Origin: Scalesia atractyloides
Lineage: Eukaryota > Streptophyta > Magnoliopsida > Asterales > Asteraceae
Length of the DNA stretch: 64,000 bases
Direction of reading: 5' to 3'
NCBI GenBank assembly: GCA_947069175.1
Contig: CAMTDV010000012.1
Coordinates: forward strand, 37,852,341-37,916,340
Both the position numbers and the translations under genes were made by a program. The notes under the pieces were generated by a model. That model did not search any database. It was not told the DNA's origin and saw only the letters and a list, made by a program, of their open reading frames with translations. Each line of letters opens with the position of its first letter. Positions within the stretch are counted from its first letter, which is position 1. Below are positions 1-10,452 of the stretch, piece after piece.

Positions 1-520
1 ACGAGGAACTGATGGGCTTAATGTATGAGTTTCATGTAATTTGACAAAAGGAATATAAGTAATTCACAACAATTAAACAATCTAAGTTTAAGTCATGTTG
101 TGGTATGGCACAAGTTTAAATAAATAAAATAATAAATTTCATAACACATGACACACCCCAAAACGTGTAATTTAAAAGGGGGAATTGTAAGATTCACTCA
201 CAGTGGGTGCGTTCGGTTGATGACGTTGAATGCACGCGAAGTGGTTTTAACCACGAGTGAGATTTAACCTAGATAAATCGCATTATGGTTTGGTAAGTAA
301 ACGGATTTTATTAAACTATTTTAGTAGAATTTTTGGGTGTATTTTTGTGAGTTTGAGGCTATTTTCTAACCTTAAAAAAATGTTATTTTTAAGTATTTAT
401 AATTGATTTTTAATTAAAATAATTAAATAAAAATAATAAAAAATATTTTATTTTTTTCTGCTACAGTGACCTTGACCGGTTGACTTTGACTGGCGTTGAC
501 CGGTTCGGAAGGCATATTAT

Positions 521-1117
521 TGTGCGCTGGGTGAGGCTCGAACCCGAGACCTCTCGTACGCGTGCACGCAGCTCTACCAACTGAGCTACGTGTCTAACCC
601 GTTATATATCCGATTTTAATTACATATATACATTAATTAGAATTAAACAGAAATCCTTTTTATTTTAAAAACAGTTTAAACGACACGGTCATGCACTCCA
701 CAGGTCTCGAACCCGGGACCTGTGGTTTAATCCAACACACAGTCCACCGCTGGACTGTGTGTTCAACATGTTATATCATTCGGTTTTTATTATACTTAAG
801 TACTAATTATTTATTTCCTTTTCTGCCTTAATTAAAAAGAAGAGATAATGGTCCGAGTCGGTGCTGAAGACCGGACTCGAACTCGTGACCTGTGATATAA
901 ACAAACACACAGTCCACCGCTGGACTGTGTGTCTAACTTGGTTATTATTCCGGTTATCAATATACTTAACATATACTAGTGACGACTCCGGTTCAGTTAA
1001 ACAAAAAATTGGTTTTTATTAAAGGCAGCGTGTGTGAGACGGGAATCGAACTCGAGACCTTTGCATGTTTAACGTTTTATGTGCACACAGTCAACCACTG
1101 GACTGTGTGTCTAACCC
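521..1117 (-). repeat. Array of four tRNA-like modules in the 3' LTR
   Basis: On the minus strand, modules at about 521-600, 688-769, 856-940 and 1025-1117 each begin with a GTTAGACAC-like block, carry a D-arm/A-box-like segment and end with a B-box-like GGTTCGA or GAGTTCGA motif. The first has a textbook A box (TAGCTCAGTTGG) and D arm. The other three share GTCCAGNGGTNGAC. Their 5' blocks start 169, 170 and 178 bp apart and the AT-rich linkers are also alike, so the array looks like an old tandem duplication of a tRNA-bearing unit. Acceptor stems do not pair well, so these are tRNA-derived sequences and not functional tRNA genes. Confidence 0.75.
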
Positions 1118-1813
1118 GATTAATTTCATGATTTTAATTATACTTATAATATAACGAGTACATCGTCTTCTTCATCAAAGTTGAACCAGAATTCGGAAAT
1201 CGACTGGTTCAAAGTTTTTATCGGTTTATTAGTGTTTTACAGTTGATTAAGGTGAGATAATTGTGAAAAAGGAAAAGAAATTTGGCGGAGAAGTATACCG
1301 ACTGGATCCTCTGTTTTCCGGCAGAAACTCCGGCGACAGAATTTACCTCCGGCGACGTGTTCCGTATAGCAGCTAGTCTCCGGAAAGCTTGGAAAAGGTA
1401 AGGGTGACTTCGGTATAAACTTAGGAGGTTCAGAAAAGCTCGGCAATGGGGAAACCGGTTTTCCGGCGACGAACAGATTTATTCCGGCGAGTGGAATTAC
1501 GCCGTGAAAAGATGTGTTTTTGAGAGAAAAGGTTTGTCGTCGGTTGTAGGTCAATTTATAGGGGAAAAACGAGATGCACTTGGTCTGATTTCCGACTGTG
1601 TTCGTTTATTTAAATTTTCCGGCGGTTATGATTTTGGTCGCGGACTTCAAACATCGGTTATAACCGATATCTGGTTAATGGTTTACGTTATAACGTAAAT
1701 TGTAGTTAAGATTCGCGGGATTTCCGGGATTCCGACGACTGAATCGTTTGGGCGCCGATTTTGAATTCGTAACGACACTTTATCAATTAAATGATTCTAT
1801 TATTTCACAAGAA

Positions 1814-1896
1814 GCATCCGTGGCGCAGTGGTTTGTGTGTGAGGTGATAAGTTGCTGAGTGACTCGGTACAGACCCGGGTTCGAAACCCGGCAGAA
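1814..1896 (+). other. tRNA-like module, plus strand, in the 3' LTR
   Basis: An A-box-like TGGCGCAGTGG is followed about 50 bp later by a perfect B box, GGTTCGAAACC, in a T arm with a clean 5 bp stem (CCGGG/CCCGG). The spacing fits a tRNA with a long variable arm. It reads opposite to the four other modules and to the element. The acceptor stem is poor, so it is probably a pol III promoter relic. Confidence 0.65.
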
Positions 1897-2081
1897 ACAA
1901 ATCATTTTTATTTTGCGATTTTTGACAGTTTTTCAAAAACTAAATATATATTACCGTATAATAATTGATTACGGATCGTTTAAAAATATTTTGGGCATTT
2001 AATTCGCAACGAAAATTTTGACTGACTGTTCGGTTGATAAACGGAGCGGGTTTGGTAAATCCGTTTTTGACGGATGTTACA

Positions 2082-2100
2082 GTATCCCCTGCTTTTTAGA
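2082..2100 (-). other. Polypurine tract of the gag-only element
   Basis: Immediately upstream of the 3' LTR, reading on the minus strand, lies AAAAAGCAGGGGATAC, a purine-rich plus-strand primer. It is preceded by a TTTCGGGACGAAATTT-like block of the kind found at the 3' end of chromoviruses; the Tekay element in this window has the same block near 39635. Confidence 0.8.
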
Positions 2101-2394
2101 AATTTCGTCCCGAAATTTAAATAATGATATATTTTGACTAAAAGGATGGTGATGTTTTGTTTGACAGTTGTATGCTTAACAAAATAAGGGCTTAAGTTTT
2201 TTTGTTCGAGGCGGTAACGTTCCTTGTAAGGGTTAAGTACCCTATTCAGGAATCGCTTTTTGTTGCCTACTGTATAAGTATTGATAAGCAGAAATGATTT
2301 GCTAAAATGATATCATGCATAAGAGTTTAGATACGTTTGGGAAAGTATGGTCATATCCTAAGGCAAAAACTTCTAACACTACAATCTACATGGA

Positions 2395-2605
2395 ACATAA
2401 ATAAAAACGCAACATCTGATATTTGAACATAAGTAAGCACAACAGCTAATATTCAAACATGAATGAACACATCAGCAAATATTTGAACATGAATAAACAC
2501 ATCAGCAAATATTTGATCATGAATAAACACATCAGCAAATATTTGATCATGAATAAACACAACAGCAGATATTTGAACATGAATAAACACAACAGCAAAT
2601 ATTTG
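2395..2605. repeat. 30 bp tandem repeat, about 7 copies
   Basis: Units contain GAATAAACACATCAGCAAAT followed by ATTTGA(A/T)CAT and recur every 30 bp. The outer units are diverged and the central ones nearly identical. The array is non-coding and lies in the 3' untranslated part of the gag-only element. Confidence 0.85.
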
Positions 2606-2769
2606 AATCCACATTCTGATAGCATATATGTTTGAATGGTGGAAGTTCCTCTCTCGTTTGTTATGATGGAGAGGTTAGTTTATGTAGAAATGGATCACAA
2701 TCCAATCTCTTTAAATAGCATGATGATGTAAATGTAACACAAAATACAACCAAGGCAATACTAAATCCT

Positions 2770-4090
2770 ACATGGAACTTCTCATAACCGCCTGATAATG
2801 CCTCTGATCCTTTGGCAAGAATACTTATATATAGGAAGTACCAGCGGCGTATCCACCATATTCTTGCCAAATTTTCATTAGTTTTATCCACAAGTTATGA
2901 TTGGTTACCAAGAAACTAATAAATCCTACATAGAACTTCTCATAACCGTCCGATAATGCCTCTGATCCTTTGACAAGAATACTTATATATAGGAAGTACC
3001 AGCGGCGTATCCACCATATTCTTGTCAAATTTTCATTGGTTTTTATCAGTGAATTATGATTAGTCCTATAACTCTACAATCAATACAACAAACATAAAAT
3101 ACTGAAATGAAATATATCTGTGCGATCAAGGCTCAATCGAACGGAGCCGATCGTATTGCATGTACTGAAAATGAAATGGATGTGCGCTCAAGGCTCAATC
3201 AAACGGAGCCGAACGTATTGAATGTACTGAAATTGAAATTGTGTGCTCAAGGCTCAATCAAACGGAGCCGAGCATATTGCATGTACTGAATATGAATAAC
3301 TTAACCACACAAACAGCCTATGCATGGAACCTCTCATAACCGCCTGATAATGCCTCTGATCATTTGACAAGAATACTTATATATAGGAAGTACCATCGGC
3401 GTATCCACCATATTCTTGTCAAATTTTCATTGACTTTATCCGTAAGTTATGGTTAGTTCGATGCTACTCTACTACAAACACCACAACCACAAGATACTGA
3501 TAATGAAATTGTCTGTGCGCTCAAGGCTCAATCAAACGGAGCCGAACGTATTGAATGAAATTGTATGTGCGCTCAAGGCTCAATCAAACGGAGCCGAACG
3601 TATTGAATGTACTGAAATTGAACAACTTAATCTAAACAACCATCACACAATCAGCCTATGCATGGAACCTCTCATAACCGCCTGATAATGCCTCCGATCA
3701 TTTGACAAGAATACTTATATATAGGAAGTACCAGCGGCGTATCCACCATATTCTTGTCAAATTTTCGTTGACTTTATCCGCAAGTTATGGTTAGTTCGAT
3801 GCGACTCTACTACAAACACCACAACCACAAGATACTGATAATGAAATTGTCTGTGCGCTCAAGGCTCAATCAAACGGAGCCGAACGTATTGCATGAACTG
3901 GAAATGTAAATTGAAATGTGCGCTCAAGGCTCAATCAAACGGAGCCGAACGTATTGCATGAACTGGAAATGTAAGTTGAAATATGCGCTCAAGGCTCAAT
4001 TAAACGGAGCCGAACGTATTGCATGTATTGAAATGTAAAATTAAATAACCGATCAAGGCTCTAACAAACGGAGCCGATCGTGCGGGCACG
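2770..4090. repeat. Compound repeat block in the gag-only element
   Basis: Two repeat types alternate. A roughly 100 bp block (CCGCCTGATAATGCCTC through the CCACCATATTCTTG motif) occurs near 2785, 2945, 3340 and 3680. Between and after these lie about nine shorter units with GGCTCAATCAAACGGAGCC, an inverted repeat (GGCTC/GAGCC). The region has no credible coding frame and occupies the position where pol would lie in an autonomous element. Confidence 0.85.
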
Positions 4091-4238
4091 CCCTGATCAA
4101 CCCATAATAAAATGGGGATCAAACTCAACCTCGATGGATGGGGAGCTACGGCCTCGGCAAAAGCATATACTGAAAACAATATATAATATATAATATCCAA
4201 TAATTTCTCTAACAGTCTACACATGGAAAAACATAAAA

Positions 4239-5624
4239 CTAAACGATAGGAATTGAATCTGGATCTTCGGCGAAGAGGACTAGTTGAGTATCTTCATCTG
4301 GGCCGTCATTATCTTCGACAGGATTGGCGTTGATATTGAAGACTCTTCCTCTTGCTGGTGGCATAGTGGTTGGGTTTTCTTGGTTTACTTGGTTAACTGG
4401 GTTTGATTGGGCTTGAGTGTTGACAACGTTAACCAATTGAGGGCATGTGTTTCTAAAGTGGGTAGGGTCGCCACAATTGAAGCAAGCTCGAGCATATGGG
4501 GACATGGGATATTGAGGTTGGTGATAAGTTTGGGCCATGTTTTGAGTAGGGGAAAAGGTTTGGTCTTGAAAGGTGCGACAAACATTGCTCAGATGACCAT
4601 AGTGTCCACAAGTTGCACATAGACGACAAGGTACGGTATGGGGATGGTGATAAAAACAGTTGTTGCATCGAGGGTGAGGTCCAAGATATGGTTTCTTATT
4701 TGGGTAAGCTGAGTTGGGTGCCACTTGGGTGATTGGGATAGCTCGGATGGGTATGGCGTGAAAAACGGGTTGATTTCGTTGAGTAGCAGCGAAAAGTCGC
4801 CCGACTCTTCTTCTCTTAGGATTGGGTTGAGAAGGTGATTCGGGTTGAGTGGAGTCGGAGGTTTCAGTCGATTCTTTATCCTTCTTCTTCTCCTCCTTGA
4901 AGTCTTTGTTTCGGATTCGGTTCTCGGTGAGCTCTGTTGCTAGCTCCATTGCTGCTTCCAAAGTTGCAGGCTTGGTACTTATCACAGGGTCTTGAATCTT
5001 TGACGGAAGACCACGAATGTAGTGCTCGATCAAACGGTAGAGGGGAGTAAACATGTTGGGTACCATTTGATGTAATTCGAGGAACCTTTTGTTGTAGGTG
5101 GTGTGGTCTCCTTCCATTTGCTTCAATGAGTAAAATTCATCTTCTAACTTCTTGATTTCGCTCCTTGGGCAAAATCGTCTAGTCATGATTTCCTTCAATT
5201 CGTTCCAAGTTAAGGTCATAGCATCTTCAACACCTCATTTGGCCTTCTCTGTGTTCCACCAAGTAAGTGCTATCCCATATAGTCGACCGGTAGCATAACG
5301 CACTTTGCGATCATCAGGGCAATCGCAATTTAGAAAAGTATTCTCCATTTCTTCAAACCAATGGAGGAGAGCGGTGACGCCTTCAGTCCCTTTGTATTTC
5401 GGAGGGTCGCATGATTTGAAATGCTTGTAGGTACATTTAGTGGTATTTGAGGGAGAGTTGAAAATGTTTTGGTTTGCTTGATTGACAGGATTATTGGTAA
5501 GTGCTTGTTGAACTTGGATTACAATGTTGGGTATTACGGCAGCCATTTGTTGAGCGATTAAGGCAGCCATGCGTTCGCGGGCTTTTCTTGCTCTCGTCTT
5601 CCTACGGGCGAGGTTAGAAGACAT
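4239..5624 (-). pseudogene. Gag polyprotein with one in-frame stop
   Basis: The gene encodes the capsid/nucleocapsid precursor of the gag-only element. It opens with MSSNLARRKTRARK and a basic N terminus, followed by a capsid core containing the conserved KYKGTEGV, WFEEMENTF, KVRYATG and ALTWWN blocks. A capsid C-terminal part contains FCPRSEIKKLEDEF. Two zinc knuckles near the C terminus read CATCGHYGHLSNVC and CFNCGDPTHFRNTC. The frame runs 462 codons, broken only by one TGA at 5235-5237 just after the WWN block; CGA to TGA by C-to-T change is the simplest origin. The C terminus is acidic (DEDTQLVLFAEDPDSIPIV) and ends where protease would start in relatives, so this is a true gag terminus and not a gag-pol fusion. 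All pol domains are absent. Confidence 0.85.
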
Positions 5625-6405
5625 CTACAATGAATACATGACAAGAGTATGAGTTTGATGCTTTTGAGATCATGGGTCGCATTCAGGAATGAACATTCAT
5701 AAAATAATTATAGAAAAATACTACATCCATAGGATGTCTTGGGCTTTGCTCGCTGTTAGGCCCGTCATGCCGCCATACTTTACCTGTGTAATCATGTGGG
5801 CCCCCATGAATACCGGTTTTTCATATGGTTCGCACGGTTTCTGCCTGGTTGCGTACACAAAAACCCGGAGAAAATCGAGAAATATGTATACAACGTGTGA
5901 TATTCGGAATGTGTCCAGGTGTAGACACGGTGACACCTCAAAGTAGGGTTAGTTCGAACGACGTTTGGTGTGGCATGCTTTGGCCTAATAGGTCCTTCGT
6001 ACTCTCATCGTTGGTCCCCAGGTAGGCAAACTGGTCCGTTATATTGGATTTATACGAATGCCAGCCTAGACAGGACGTTCCGACTACCGGTACTTGTACC
6101 CTTCCAGTTACTACATGCCCGTCGCAGAACTTACTTTGATGAGAATTGAAAATTGCACAAAATCTTTGGATAATGAGAGTATGAAAATAAATTGAATACA
6201 TGAACATCGATATATGTATAATGAATATGTATATATGTATAATGAATATGTATATGAGCATGTATGTTTGACTGGAATGTAAACAAATATGAAACAAATA
6301 AATATCACAAGTTTGTATGTAACCACCTAATCAATTTAAAATTTAGGCAGACTATAGTATAGGCTCTAAGGGTCTAATAACCTATCCTATATCCCTATAG
6401 TCATG
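5625..6405 (-). other. Leader of the gag-only element
   Basis: This is about 780 bp between the primer binding site and the gag start, AT-rich towards 6180-6340. I see no conserved coding frame; it would be the 5' untranslated and packaging region. Confidence 0.55.
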
Positions 6406-6417
6406 GCTCTGATACCA
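6406..6417 (-). other. Primer binding site (initiator-Met tRNA)
   Basis: Reading on the minus strand, TGGTATCAGAGC lies three bases inside the 5' LTR. It is complementary to the 3' end of plant initiator methionine tRNA, the usual primer of Copia and chromovirus elements. This fixes the minus-strand orientation. Confidence 0.92.
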
Positions 6418-7512
6418 ATCTGTCACACCCCGACCCGCAGCGGAAAAGGTGATCGGGGCATGATTGGGTTATCATCAAAGCTCATGACATTTATTAAGCG
6501 TTTCATATTCATTAATACAAATTAAATGGAAATTTACAATGATTACTACAACATGATCTAACTAACAATCTAAACTTCTTTGTTCTCTTCTAAGGCACAT
6601 CCTATGTTTTCCTTGCTTCAACCTGTTCACCTGTATCATGTGTAAAAAGGTTTTTGGATCAACATAATGTTGGCGAGTGAATCCTATGGAAAACATTTGA
6701 ACAAATTTATTAAATTGATTATGAAATATGTGCACAACCAAACATGAGTAAAATTAGATGTAACTTGATCAACAATCATAAGATGTTAAATGAAACACTC
6801 ATGAATAATAATGGAACAATTAAAGGCACGCGATGCTCAACTCGTCTCTCACGAGGAACTGAGGGGCCTGATGAATGAATTGCATAAACATGATGATATG
6901 AATGACACAACTACAAACAATATAAACTCAATGAAACACACATGTACAATAATGAATTTGAATTGAAGCACGCGATGTTCTACTCGTCTCCCACGAGGAA
7001 CTGATGGGCTTAATGTATGAGTTTCATGTAATTTGACAAAAGGAATATAAGTAATTCACAACAATTAAACAATCTAAGTTTAAGTCATGTTGTGGTATGG
7101 CACAAGTTTAAATAAATAAAATAATAAATTTCATAACACATGACACACCCCAAAACGTGTAATTTAAAAGGGGGAATTGTAAGATTCACTCACAGTGGGT
7201 GCGTTCGGTTGATGACGTTGAATGCACGCGAAGTGGTTTTAACCACGAGTGAGATTTAACCTAGATAAATCGCATTATGGTTTGGTAAGTAAACGGATTT
7301 TATTAAACTATTTTAGTAGAATTTTTGGGTGTATTTTTGTGAGTTTGAGGCTATTTTCTAACCTTAAAAAAATGTTATTTTTAAGTATTTATAATTGATT
7401 TTTAATTAAAATAATTAAATAAAAATAATAAAAAATATTTTATTTTTTTCTGCTACAGTGACCTTGACCGGTTGACTTTGACTGGCGTTGACCGGTTCGG
7501 AAGGCATATTAT

Positions 7513-8111
7513 TGTGCGCTGGGTGAGGCTCGAACCCGAGACCTCTCGTACGCGTGCACGCAGCTCTACCAACTGAGCTACGTGTCTAACCCGTTATATA
7601 TCCGATTTTAATTACATATATACATTAATTAGAATTAAACAGAAATCCTTTTTATTTTAAAAACAGTTTAAACGACACGGTCATGCACTCCACAGGTCTC
7701 GAACCCGGGACCTGTGGTTTAATCCAACACACAGTCCACCGCTGGACTGTGTGTTCAACATGTTATATCATTCGGTTTTTATTATACTTAAGTACTAATT
7801 ATTTATTTCCTTTTCTGCCTTAATTAAAAAGAAGAGATAATGGTCCGAGTCGGTGCTGAAGACCGGACTCGAACTCGTGACCTGTGATATAAACAAACAC
7901 ACAGTCCACCGCTGGACTGTGTGTCTAACTTGGTTATTATTCCGGTTATCAATATACTTAACATATACTAGTGACGACTCCGGTTCAGTTAAACAAAAAA
8001 TTGGTTTTTATTAAAGGCAGCGTGTGTGAGACGGGAATCGAACTCGAGACCTTTGCATGTTTAACGTTTTATGTGCACACAGTCAACACACTGGACTGTG
8101 TGTCTAACCCG
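7513..8111 (-). repeat. Array of four tRNA-like modules in the 5' LTR
   Basis: This is the second copy of the array described at 521-1117, with modules near 7513-7592, 7680-7761, 7848-7932 and 8017-8111. The A-box-like and B-box-like motifs are conserved between copies; one 2 bp insertion (CAACACACTGG) occurs in the last module. Confidence 0.75.
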
Positions 8112-8805
8112 ATTAATTTCATGATTTTAATTATACTTATAATATAACGAGTACATCGTCTTCTTCATCAAAGTTGAACCAGAATTCGGAAATCGACTGG
8201 TTCAAAGTTTTTATCGGTTTATTAGTGTTTTACAGTTGATTAAGGTGAGATAATTGTGAAAAAGGAAAAGAAATTTGGCGGAGAAGTATACCGACTGGAT
8301 CCTCTGTTTTCCGGCAGAAACTCCGGCGACAGAATTTACCTCCGGCGACGTGTTCCGTATAGCAGCTAGTCTCCGGAAAGCTTGGAAAAGGTAAGGGGAC
8401 TTCGGTATAAACTTAGGAGGTTCAGAAAAGCTCGGCAATGGGGAAACCGGTTTTCCGGCGACGAACAGATTTATTCCGGCGAGTGGAATTACGCCGTGAA
8501 AAGATGTGTTTTTGAGCGAAAAGGTTTGTCGTCGGTTGTGGGTCAATTTATAGGGGAAAAACGAGATGCACTTGGTCTGATTTCCGACTGTGTTCGTTTA
8601 TTTAAATTTTCCGGCGGTTATGATTTTGGTCGCGGACTTCAAACATCGGTTATAACCGATATCTGGTTAATGGTTTACGTTATAACGTAAATTGTAGTTA
8701 AGATTCGCGGGATTTCCGGGATTCCGACGACTGAATCGTTTGGGCGCCGATTTTGAATTCGTAACGACACTTTATCAATTAAATGATTCTATTATTTCAC
8801 AAGAA

Positions 8806-8888
8806 GCATCCGTGGCGCAGTGGTTTGTGTGTGAGGTGATAAGTTGCTGAGTGACTCGGTACAGACCCGGGTTCGAAACCCGGCAGAA
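8806..8888 (+). other. tRNA-like module, plus strand, in the 5' LTR
   Basis: This matches the module at 1814-1896, including TGGCGCAGTGG and the GGTTCGAAACC B box with its intact T-arm stem. Confidence 0.65.
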
Positions 8889-9072
8889 ACAAATCATTTT
8901 TATTTTGCGATTTTTGACAGTTTTTCAAAAACTAAATATATATTCTCGTATAATAATTGATTACGGATCGTTTAAAATATTTTGGGCATTTAATTCGCAA
9001 CGAAAATTTTGACTGACTGTTCGGTTGATAAACGGAGCGGGTTTGGTAAATCCATTTTTGACGGATGTTACA

Positions 9073-10452
9073 TCTTCACCCTTATCGATTTGTGCTACAG
9101 TCAAGCAATGCCCATGCTATGGAGGGTATTGTACACTGTGGATCAAATCATCAGCTATGAGGGCTTGAGCTTTAATCTTTCTGAACTCTCACACCTGTAC
9201 TCCTATGTCTCTCATGGATCCCACAGGTTCTTGTTTAAAGTCAAGTCCCATCAGCACCTCCTAATCCTCGAAACCACCAAAAACAACACCTCATGGAAGA
9301 ATGAGTTCTTCTTTGTGAGGAGGGATACTATTCCTTTAGGGAATGAACTCCCAAAAGAGTGGGTCTTGAAGGGTAGGATATAGGATCCTTAGATGGAAAC
9401 TATAGAGAGTTCTTATTTTTTTTTGATTGATCCTGTTTTTTATTGCGTGTAGTGAAGAACTTTGCCTCTCTTGCTGATACACTGGGTACAAAGGAAAGAA
9501 TTGCTGCATATCGGGCTTTAGATTCAACCATCAGAACGTTCAGACCAAAGAGTTAGAATAGACCACCTCCGCTTCCTACACCATGTCAAGTAAGTACTTG
9601 CATATATTGTTATAATGTAATTATGTATTATAGTATGTTTAAACGGAAATAGGATACTTATCTGTTTGGTAAATGAACAAGTGCTCCAAGATCCACCAGC
9701 AAGTCGGCCACCAAGTTTGGCTTAGATGATATAGAAAACATGATCTCTCCCCCCGGTTCTATAAAGAAGGAGCTGGCCAAGGGCCCAAGCCAAGCAGAGC
9801 CGAAGACTATGACCACTAGTGCTAAGGTAGGATCCAAGAGGAAGAAGCCTTCCGAGCCTGAGGAGGACAACTTCCAGATTGAATGTCAAATTCATGAATT
9901 TGTCACTGAGGTAAGGATCCTTGATCCTCATAGTTAATCTTGCATGTAGTGAAGGATCACTGATACTGATTTCCTTGTCTGGTGATTTGCAGAGGTTTGT
10001 CCATCTTAAGATTCTCCAAGATAAAAGCCTTGCTGATGCTTAAGACAACCTAGCCAATCTGCATTCCATTGCCGCCGCTAAGGACAAGAAGATCTCCTAG
10101 CTTGAGAAGGAGGTTGACAACCTTGAGAAGCAGATCATGGTGGCAGAGACACACCGCCAATAAGGCTAAAATAGAGGCTACTGACGTGGCCAAAATCTAT
10201 GATGCCCGTGCTATCCTGCAGGAAAGGTTCAAGATAGCCAAAGAGGCTATGGATCCTGGCTTTGATCGGTCTGCCTAGGATGTTGCTACCTGGAAGTAGA
10301 CTTTTCTTGATCTGGGAGGCAAGGCTGAAATGGAACAGGTGAAGACTCTAGAGGCTGGTCCAAGTGGGTTCGAGAATGTGAAGGAAGGAGGTGAAGGAGG
10401 AGGTGTTGGTGTAGCTGGAGGTGATGCTATGGAAGTGGGCAATGAAAGATAA
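9073..10452 (+). pseudogene. Antisense ORF of the Tat element (gypsy-type putative transposase family)
   Basis: The exon-like stretches lie antisense to gag-pol. The first (to about 9379) encodes AMPMLWRVLYTVDQII, then a SHLYSYVSHGSHRF and FFFVRRD segment, which I recognise from memory as the plant family called Transposase (putative), gypsy type. After a possible intron the frame resumes at about 9451 with NFASLADTLGTKERIAAYRA. A third block ends at 9910 with a good donor (GAG/GTAAGG), and a fourth starts at 9993 after TTTGCAG. The last block is coiled-coil-like (LEKEVDNLEKQI), is Gly-rich near its end and stops at 10452. Stops interrupt the coiled coil, and the N terminus was cut off by the gag-only insertion at 9073. 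The function of this family is not known to me. Confidence 0.6.

Larger units (their letters stand above)
1..2081 (-). repeat. 3' LTR of the gag-only element (left part missing)
   Basis: The sequence matches 6993-9072 almost base for base and ends in GGATGTTACA at 2081, the TG...CA boundary seen from the other strand. About 570 bp of the LTR lies beyond the window edge. Short open frames at 1237-1554 and 1504-1698 occur in both copies but resemble no known protein, and I do not call them genes. Confidence 0.9.
1..9072 (-). mobile_element. Gag-only non-autonomous LTR retrotransposon (TR-GAG-like)
   Basis: Two near-identical long direct repeats (1-2081, continuing past the window edge, and 6421-9072) flank 4.3 kb of internal DNA. 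On the minus strand the order is 5' LTR, primer binding site, leader, gag, repeat-rich non-coding region, polypurine tract, 3' LTR. No protease, reverse transcriptase, RNase H or integrase is present, so movement would need enzymes from an autonomous relative. Gag resembles that of chromovirus Ty3/gypsy elements. About nine differences separate the LTR copies over roughly 2.08 kb by eye, which points to recent insertion. The insertion interrupts the antisense frame of the Tat element at 9073; the left target duplication is outside the window, and the expected right copy is TCTTC. Confidence 0.88.
6421..9072 (-). repeat. 5' LTR of the gag-only element (complete, 2652 bp)
   Basis: On the plus strand the repeat runs from TGTCACACCCC to GGATGTTACA, giving short TGT..ACA inverted ends. 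It contains an internal duplicated block (ACTCGTCTC..CACGAGGAACTGA at about 6838 and 6980) and the same five tRNA-like modules as the other LTR. Confidence 0.92.

Noticed and set aside
521..1896. Functional tRNA genes
   Set aside because: A-box-like and B-box-like motifs are present but acceptor stems and anticodon arms do not pair well; better described as tRNA-derived modules.
8211..8690. Overlapping open frames on both strands inside the LTR of the gag-only element
   Set aside because: Present in both LTR copies by descent, with small indels that change the frame (about 1398/8393), and without any recognised motif.
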